Below are positions 49,804 to 55,179 of a stretch of 55,179 nucleotides of DNA, piece by piece. A program made the position numbers and the translations under genes. The notes beneath the pieces were generated by a model. The model saw nothing but the letters and a program-made list of their open reading frames with translations, made no database searches and had not been told where the DNA came from. The number at the start of each line of letters is the position of its first letter. Position 1 is the stretch's first letter. Origin of the DNA: Dyella ginsengisoli LA-4 (GTDB lineage Bacteria > Pseudomonadota > Gammaproteobacteria > Xanthomonadales > Rhodanobacteraceae); contig NZ_AMSF01000082.1 in the NCBI RefSeq assembly GCF_000334915.1, positions 1-55,179 of the forward strand. The letters run 5' to 3'.

Positions 49804-50096
49804 GGGTGCGTCGCTCCCGCTCCATGTGAAGGCGGTGACCCCGCGGAAGGCGGGGTCGGGACGCAAGGCAGACAGCCTGACGGGGCCGGACACTCGAATG
49901 AGTGGGCCTTGCGTCGCGGATGTAGTGATCTTTTTACCTTAGTCGCTCGGGCGCGAAGGCTCAACCCGCGCGGGTCGCGCAGCGGCCTGCACGAGCACCA
50001 TGGGCACCGCCTTCGAAGATCCCCGCATGCCGCTCGCGGCGACGGTGCGATGGCGCCAGCAGTTAGACTAGGCGGGATCCAGTACCGGACTTTCCC
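49804..50096. other. Divergent intergenic region between proV and the epimerase gene
   Basis: 293 bases with no gene. It must hold the promoters for both directions, but I see no strong -35/-10 pair. An AT-rich spot (GATCTTTTTACC) lies near 49928-49940. Confidence 0.5.
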
Positions 50097-51104
50097 ATGC
50101 GCATCCTCGTCACCGGCTCGGCCGGTTTCGTCGGCGCCGCGCTCGTCGAACGCCTGCTCGCGCGTGGCGACGAGGTGTGCGGCATCGACAACCACAACGA
50201 CTACTACGACCCCGCGCTGAAAGAGGCGCGGCTGGCGCGCTTCGCCGGTCACCCGCGATACCGGCACGTGCGTGCGGACATCGCCGACCGCGACGCACTG
50301 CAGGCAGCCTTCGACGCGTTCGCACCCGAACGCGTGGCGAACCTCGCTGCCCAGGCCGGCGTGCGCTACTCGCTGCAGAACCCGCAGGCGTACATCCAGA
50401 GCAACCTGGTCGGCTTTGGCAACATCCTGGAAGCCTGCCGGCATGGCGGCGTGCAGCACCTGGTCTACGCCTCGTCCAGCTCGGTCTACGGCGCCAACCG
50501 CAAGCTGCCGTTCGCGGTGGAGGACGCGGTCGACCATCCGGTCAGCCTGTACGCGGCGACCAAGAAGGCCAACGAGCTGATGGCGCACACCTACAGCCAC
50601 CTCTACGGCCTGCCGACCACCGGCCTGCGCTTCTTCACCGTGTACGGCCCGTGGGGCCGGCCGGACATGTCGCCAATGCTGTTCGCCGACCGGATCAGTC
50701 GCGGCGAGCCGATCGACGTGTTCAATTTCGGGAACCACAGCCGCGACTTCACCTACATCGACGACATCGTCGAAGGCGTGATCCGCACCCTCGACCACCC
50801 GGCGCAGCCGGATCCGTCCTACGACCCGATGCAGCCGAACCCGGGCACCTCCGCCGCACCCTACCGGGTCTACAACATCGGCAACGACCAGCCGGTGCAA
50901 CTGCTGCGCTTCATCGAGCTGATGGAGCAGGCGCTGGGACGCACGGTGGAGAAACGCCTGCTGCCGATGCAGCCGGGCGACGTGCCGGATACCTGGGCAG
51001 ACGTCTCGGCGCTGCGGCGCGACGTGGGCTACGCGCCGAACACCTCGATCGAGGACGGCGTGACACGCTTCGTCGCCTGGTATCGCGACTACTCCGGACG
51101 CTGA
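50097..51104 (+). CDS. NAD-dependent sugar epimerase, UDP-glucuronate 4-epimerase-like
   Basis: 335-aa extended SDR enzyme. N-terminal NAD site GSAGFVGAAL, the IDNHNDYYDPALKEARL stretch characteristic of UDP-glucuronate 4-epimerases, NLAAQAGVRYSLQNP, catalytic Ser region YASSSSVYG, YAATK (Tyr-x3-Lys), and the substrate loop FTVYGPWGRPDMSP. It probably makes UDP-galacturonate for surface polysaccharide. It is isolated from other polysaccharide genes here. Confidence 0.92.
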   Translation: MRILVTGSAGFVGAALVERLLARGDEVCGIDNHNDYYDPALKEARLARFAGHPRYRHVRADIADRDALQAAFDAFAPERVANLAAQAGVRYSLQNPQAYIQSNLVGFGNILEACRHGGVQHLVYASSSSVYGANRKLPFAVEDAVDHPVSLYAATKKANELMAHTYSHLYGLPTTGLRFFTVYGPWGRPDMSPMLFADRISRGEPIDVFNFGNHSRDFTYIDDIVEGVIRTLDHPAQPDPSYDPMQPNPGTSAAPYRVYNIGNDQPVQLLRFIELMEQALGRTVEKRLLPMQPGDVPDTWADVSALRRDVGYAPNTSIEDGVTRFVAWYRDYSGR

Positions 51105-51126
51105 CCGGTCAGCCGCCGGGCGGGAC

Positions 51127-51576
51127 TCAGAACGGCTTGGCCAGCACCAGGTAGATCACCGCCAGCAGCAGCAGCACCGGCGGCTCGTTGAACCAGCGCA
51201 GCGCCCGCGACGCAGGCAGCGGGCCACCCTTCTCGCTGCGCTTGAGCAGGCGGCCGGCCCAGATGAAATAGGCCAGCAGCACGGCCACCAGGGTCAGCTT
51301 GGCGTCGATCCAGTGCATGCCCGCCACCACGTTCGGCAACTGCCGAGGAAACACCCGCCACCCCTGCCAGAGCGCCAGTCCGAACACGAAGGCGATGCCG
51401 AACATGCTGTGCCCGAACCTGTACAGCCGCCGCCCCATCAGGTGCAGCCGCGCCCGCACCGCCGCGTCGTCACCCGCCTCGGCCACGTTCACCAGGATCC
51501 GCGGCAGGTAGAACACCGTCGCCATCCAGGCGATCACGAACAGCAGGTGCAGGGACTTGATCCACAGGTAGGTCAT
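51127..51576 (-). CDS. hemJ: HemJ/CopD-family membrane protein (UPF0093-like)
   Basis: 149-aa protein with four predicted membrane helices. The layout WIKSLHLLFVIAWMATVFYLPRILV at the start, the middle MGRRLYRFGHS, WIDAKLTLVAVLLAYFIWAGRLLK and RWFNEPPVLLLLAVIYLVL at the end match HemJ, the heme-dependent protoporphyrinogen IX oxidase, including the conserved His in helix 1. GGAG lies 8 bases before the ATG. Related CopD-type proteins cannot be excluded. Confidence 0.78.
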   Translation of the reverse strand: MTYLWIKSLHLLFVIAWMATVFYLPRILVNVAEAGDDAAVRARLHLMGRRLYRFGHSMFGIAFVFGLALWQGWRVFPRQLPNVVAGMHWIDAKLTLVAVLLAYFIWAGRLLKRSEKGGPLPASRALRWFNEPPVLLLLAVIYLVLAKPF

Positions 51577-51612
51577 CGCATCGGCTCCGGGACACGTCGG
51601 CAACGGGCAAAC

Positions 51613-51644
51613 AAAAACGGCGCCGACCTCGCGGGCGGCGCCGT
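51613..51644 (-). terminator. Terminator between tRNA-Val and hemJ-like gene
   Basis: Arms ACGGCGCC/GGCGCCGT with a 12-base GC-rich loop region; on the minus strand TTTTTGTTTG follows. It ends the tRNA-Val transcript just before the hemJ-like gene. Confidence 0.82.
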
Positions 51645-51697
51645 CTTGCTGGATCCTGCTTCGACCGCCCCGGCAGGAACCGGGACCGTCGGCATCT

Positions 51698-51772
51698 TGG
51701 TGGGCGGTACAAGGATCGAACTTGTGACCCCTACCATGTCAAGGTAGTGCTCTACCGCTGAGCTAACCGCCC
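51698..51772 (-). tRNA. tRNA-Val (anticodon GAC)
   Basis: Complete cloverleaf on the minus strand: acceptor GGGCGGT/ACCGCCC, D arm GCTCAGCGGTAGAGC, anticodon arm CTACC-TTGACAT-GGTAG with GAC, T arm with GTTCGATCC, and encoded CCA. Confidence 0.97.
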
Positions 51773-51783
51773 AAGAGCCGCGA

Positions 51784-51813
51784 AGTATAGCCAAAGCCCT
51801 GAAACCGGCGCAA
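51784..51813 (-). promoter_or_regulatory. Sigma-70 promoter of tRNA-Val
   Basis: Minus strand TTGCGC, 18 bases, TATACT, with the -10 box about 12 bases before the tRNA 5' end. It lies in the gap between uvrB and the tRNA. Confidence 0.7.
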
Positions 51814-51842
51814 CAGGGCCACGCCCGGACCGGCCAGACCGG

Positions 51843-53873
<2,031 letters not shown>

Positions 53874-54029
53874 GACCTGACAGCATGCGGGCAGCGACGC
53901 GCATTTTAAATTGCCCCTGCTGACAGCCTGCGTCAGCAGCCACCCACGGAACCGCCATGGACGCGACGGCATGCGCGATACCGCGCAGTGCCTACCCTGT
54001 GTCCGGTCACCCGCCCGATGGAGCCCGCC

Positions 54030-54602
54030 ATGGACCGGCAGCCCACGCATGCAGGACAGCTTCGCCGTACACGAACGTCGCAGGGCTGGACCCTGATCGA
54101 GCAACTGATGGCCCTGGCCATCGTGGCCGTGCTGGCGACCGTCGCATTACCCTCGATGGGCGACATGCTGGCCAGGAGCCGGCTGCAGAGCGCCCAGATG
54201 GACCTCATGGCCGGGCTGCAGCATGCCCGCTATATCGCCGTCTCCCGGGGGTTGCCGGCAGTGTTCTGCCCGAGCAGGGACGGCTCGGACTGTGTACGCA
54301 CTTCCCGCTGGGAAAACGGCTGGCTGATCGGAATGGACCGAAACGGCGACAACCATCCGGACCAGGCGGCGATCGTCACCGGGCCCCACGCGCCGGCCGG
54401 GATGCACGTGAGGAGCAGCGTCGGGCGATACCGGGTGCGCTTCCATCCGGACGGAAGCGCCGCGGGGACGAACCTGACCATCACCCTGTGCCTGCCGGGA
54501 CGTGATGCGAAAGCCCTGAACGTGGTGGTTTCCAACGCGGGTCGGGTGCGCGGTGAAAGGGCATCCGACGCCCAGACCATGGCGTGCATCGGCAGCACAT
54601 GA
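54030..54602 (+). CDS. Type IV pilus minor pilin, GspH/FimT family
   Basis: 190-aa prepilin-like protein. The leader ends in SQG, then the mature start [24 protein letters not shown], a prepilin-peptidase site with the +5 Glu and hydrophobic helix. W at +1 instead of F is unusual. A GspH-type beta domain follows ([45 protein letters not shown]). The start MDRQPTHAG has GGAG 6 bases upstream; ATG and GTG codons further up are possible. It stands alone, away from other pil genes. Confidence 0.88.
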   Translation: MDRQPTHAGQLRRTRTSQGWTLIEQLMALAIVAVLATVALPSMGDMLARSRLQSAQMDLMAGLQHARYIAVSRGLPAVFCPSRDGSDCVRTSRWENGWLIGMDRNGDNHPDQAAIVTGPHAPAGMHVRSSVGRYRVRFHPDGSAAGTNLTITLCLPGRDAKALNVVVSNAGRVRGERASDAQTMACIGST

Positions 54603-54656
54603 AGCTGCCTGACCCGCCCCGGCGCGGACGGGAACGTCGCGACCGGCGGCTGAAGG

Positions 54657-54678
54657 CTGCGGCCATCCCGGGCCGCAG
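54657..54678 (+). terminator. Hairpin after the pilin gene
   Basis: Arms CTGCGGCC/GGCCGCAG with a 6-base loop, between two convergent genes; no T run. Confidence 0.4.
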
Positions 54679-54691
54679 CTGCCCGGGCGAC

Positions 54692-54892
54692 TCAGGCCTT
54701 GACGTTGAGCAACCGGCCAACCGCCTGGCCGGAGAGATTGACGGATGCCTGCGGGGGCGATGCCGTGGCGGCTGCGGCGGCGCCGCCATCATCCTGATCG
54801 CCATCGTGATCGGCCATGCCTGCCGCTTCGGCGGACTCCGGCCGGCTTGCGGCAGGGGTCGGGAAATTCGAGCCAACGGATGAAACGTTCAT
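54692..54892 (-). CDS. Small hypothetical protein (66 aa)
   Basis: Not recognised. The ORF has an excellent ribosome site (GGAGG, 7 bases before ATG). The product starts MNVSSVGSNFPTP, has an acidic Asp/Gly centre (DHDGDQDDGG), an Ala run and ends NLSGQAVGRLLNVKA. No signal peptide or membrane helix. Its ATG overlaps the stop of an open frame upstream (54889-55122), hinting at a coupled pair. Confidence 0.62.
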   Translation of the reverse strand: MNVSSVGSNFPTPAASRPESAEAAGMADHDGDQDDGGAAAAATASPPQASVNLSGQAVGRLLNVKA

Positions 54893-55122
54893 GCAAAACC
54901 TCCAATTGCCAGGGAGCGGAGCGAAAAGGCTCCATGACCGGCGTCGGCCACCTCAAGGGTAACTTGAGCACCCCCTCGACATTTCGCAAATTGCTGTGAA
55001 ATCAGCCGTGTAAGAGCATGAACTTGCGCCACTCTGGATGGATGAGCGCCCCTCATCGCATCGAGCGCAGCTTCCATCGCACGAAGCTGAATAGGCGACG
55101 CCCCCCCACTTTTGAGTAGCAC
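54889..55122 (-). CDS. Possible coupled ORF at the IS boundary (doubtful)
   Basis: An open frame of up to 77 codons from a GTG; stop TGA overlaps the next ORF as ATGA. The middle (IQLRAMEAALDAMRGAHPSRVAQVHALTRLI) looks helical and protein-like, but third-position GC is low and no ribosome site is visible, unlike genes here. It could be the tail of a gene whose start was displaced by the insertion sequence at the right edge, or horizontally acquired, or not a gene. Confidence 0.3.
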   Translation of the reverse strand: MLLKSGGASPIQLRAMEAALDAMRGAHPSRVAQVHALTRLISQQFAKCRGGAQVTLEVADAGHGAFSLRSLAIGGFA

Positions 55123-55179
55123 CGTGGTTTGGAGTCCAATCCCCCAACTGATGGAGATTGGACGTGAAAAAGCGCTTTT
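55107..55179 (+). mobile_element. Probable left end of an IS3-type insertion sequence (partial)
   Basis: The last bases contain GGAG, 7 bases, then GTG starting VKKRF at 55164, which is how many IS3-family OrfA transposases begin (MKKRF[ST]EEQ). The preceding 50 bases would be the left terminal repeat and promoter. Only five codons are visible, so this is a suggestion. Confidence 0.35.

Overview
The window is a GC-rich proteobacterial chromosome segment with dense coding and strong third-position GC bias. The gene orders point to Xanthomonadales, probably Rhodanobacteraceae (the Dyella / Rhodanobacter / Luteibacter group). The evidence is the fliLMNOPQR-flhBAFG-fliA-cheYZA block, the thrS-infC-rpmI-rplT-pheST-ihfA-merR block, and tandem DesK-type kinases beside an ABC-2 exporter. 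The family assignment is inference; no 16S rRNA is present.

Region 1 (1-13020, minus strand) is one long flagellar and chemotaxis operon. It reads fliL, fliM, fliN, fliO, fliP, fliQ, fliR, flhB, flhA, a possible 62-aa ORF, flhF, flhG, fliA, cheY, cheZ and cheA, with cheA cut by the left edge. A very good sigma-54 promoter (13003-13018) precedes fliL. Most junctions are 4-base stop/start overlaps. A REP-type hairpin lies between fliQ and fliP.

Region 2 (13150-19414) holds queA, a DinF-type MATE exporter, and the RNA ligase rtcB behind a slipin (SPFH) gene. Upstream of the slipin gene, in the same orientation, two tRNA-like RNA structures stand in tandem (18611-18747). Neither is a normal tRNA, and further hairpins follow them. 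This is the most unusual locus in the window: an RNA-repair gene pair next to tRNA mimics, reminiscent of but distinct from the Salmonella rsr-yrlBA-rtcBA operon. Next to it is a compact unit with its own promoter, a 39-codon ORF and a strong terminator.

Region 3 (19415-26000) is a two-component/ABC operon with an ATPase, a permease, two related DesK-family kinases and one LuxR-type regulator, all coupled by overlaps. It is followed divergently by a class-III aminotransferase. Region 4 (26013-37450) carries metabolic and secreted-protein genes: an MHS-type MFS transporter, a PsiF-repeat protein, upp, a 939-aa secreted nuclease with a His/Asp-rich tail, pip, a 55-aa ORF, a D-2-hydroxyglutarate-dehydrogenase-like flavoprotein divergent from serA, and a chemoreceptor with a FliA-type promoter.

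Region 5 (37469-45230, minus strand) is the translation block: thrS, infC (apparent AUC start), rpmI, rplT, pheS, pheT, ihfA, a MerR regulator and tRNA-Pro(GGG), with a clear sigma-70 promoter before thrS. Region 6 (45288-49803) is a glycine-betaine-type ABC importer (proV-proW-proX order) followed by an outer-membrane porin. Region 7 (50097-55179) has a UDP-glucuronate-4-epimerase-like gene, a HemJ-like membrane protein, tRNA-Val(GAC), uvrB, a GspH/FimT pseudopilin, a small unknown gene, and what looks like the start of an IS3-type insertion sequence at the right edge.
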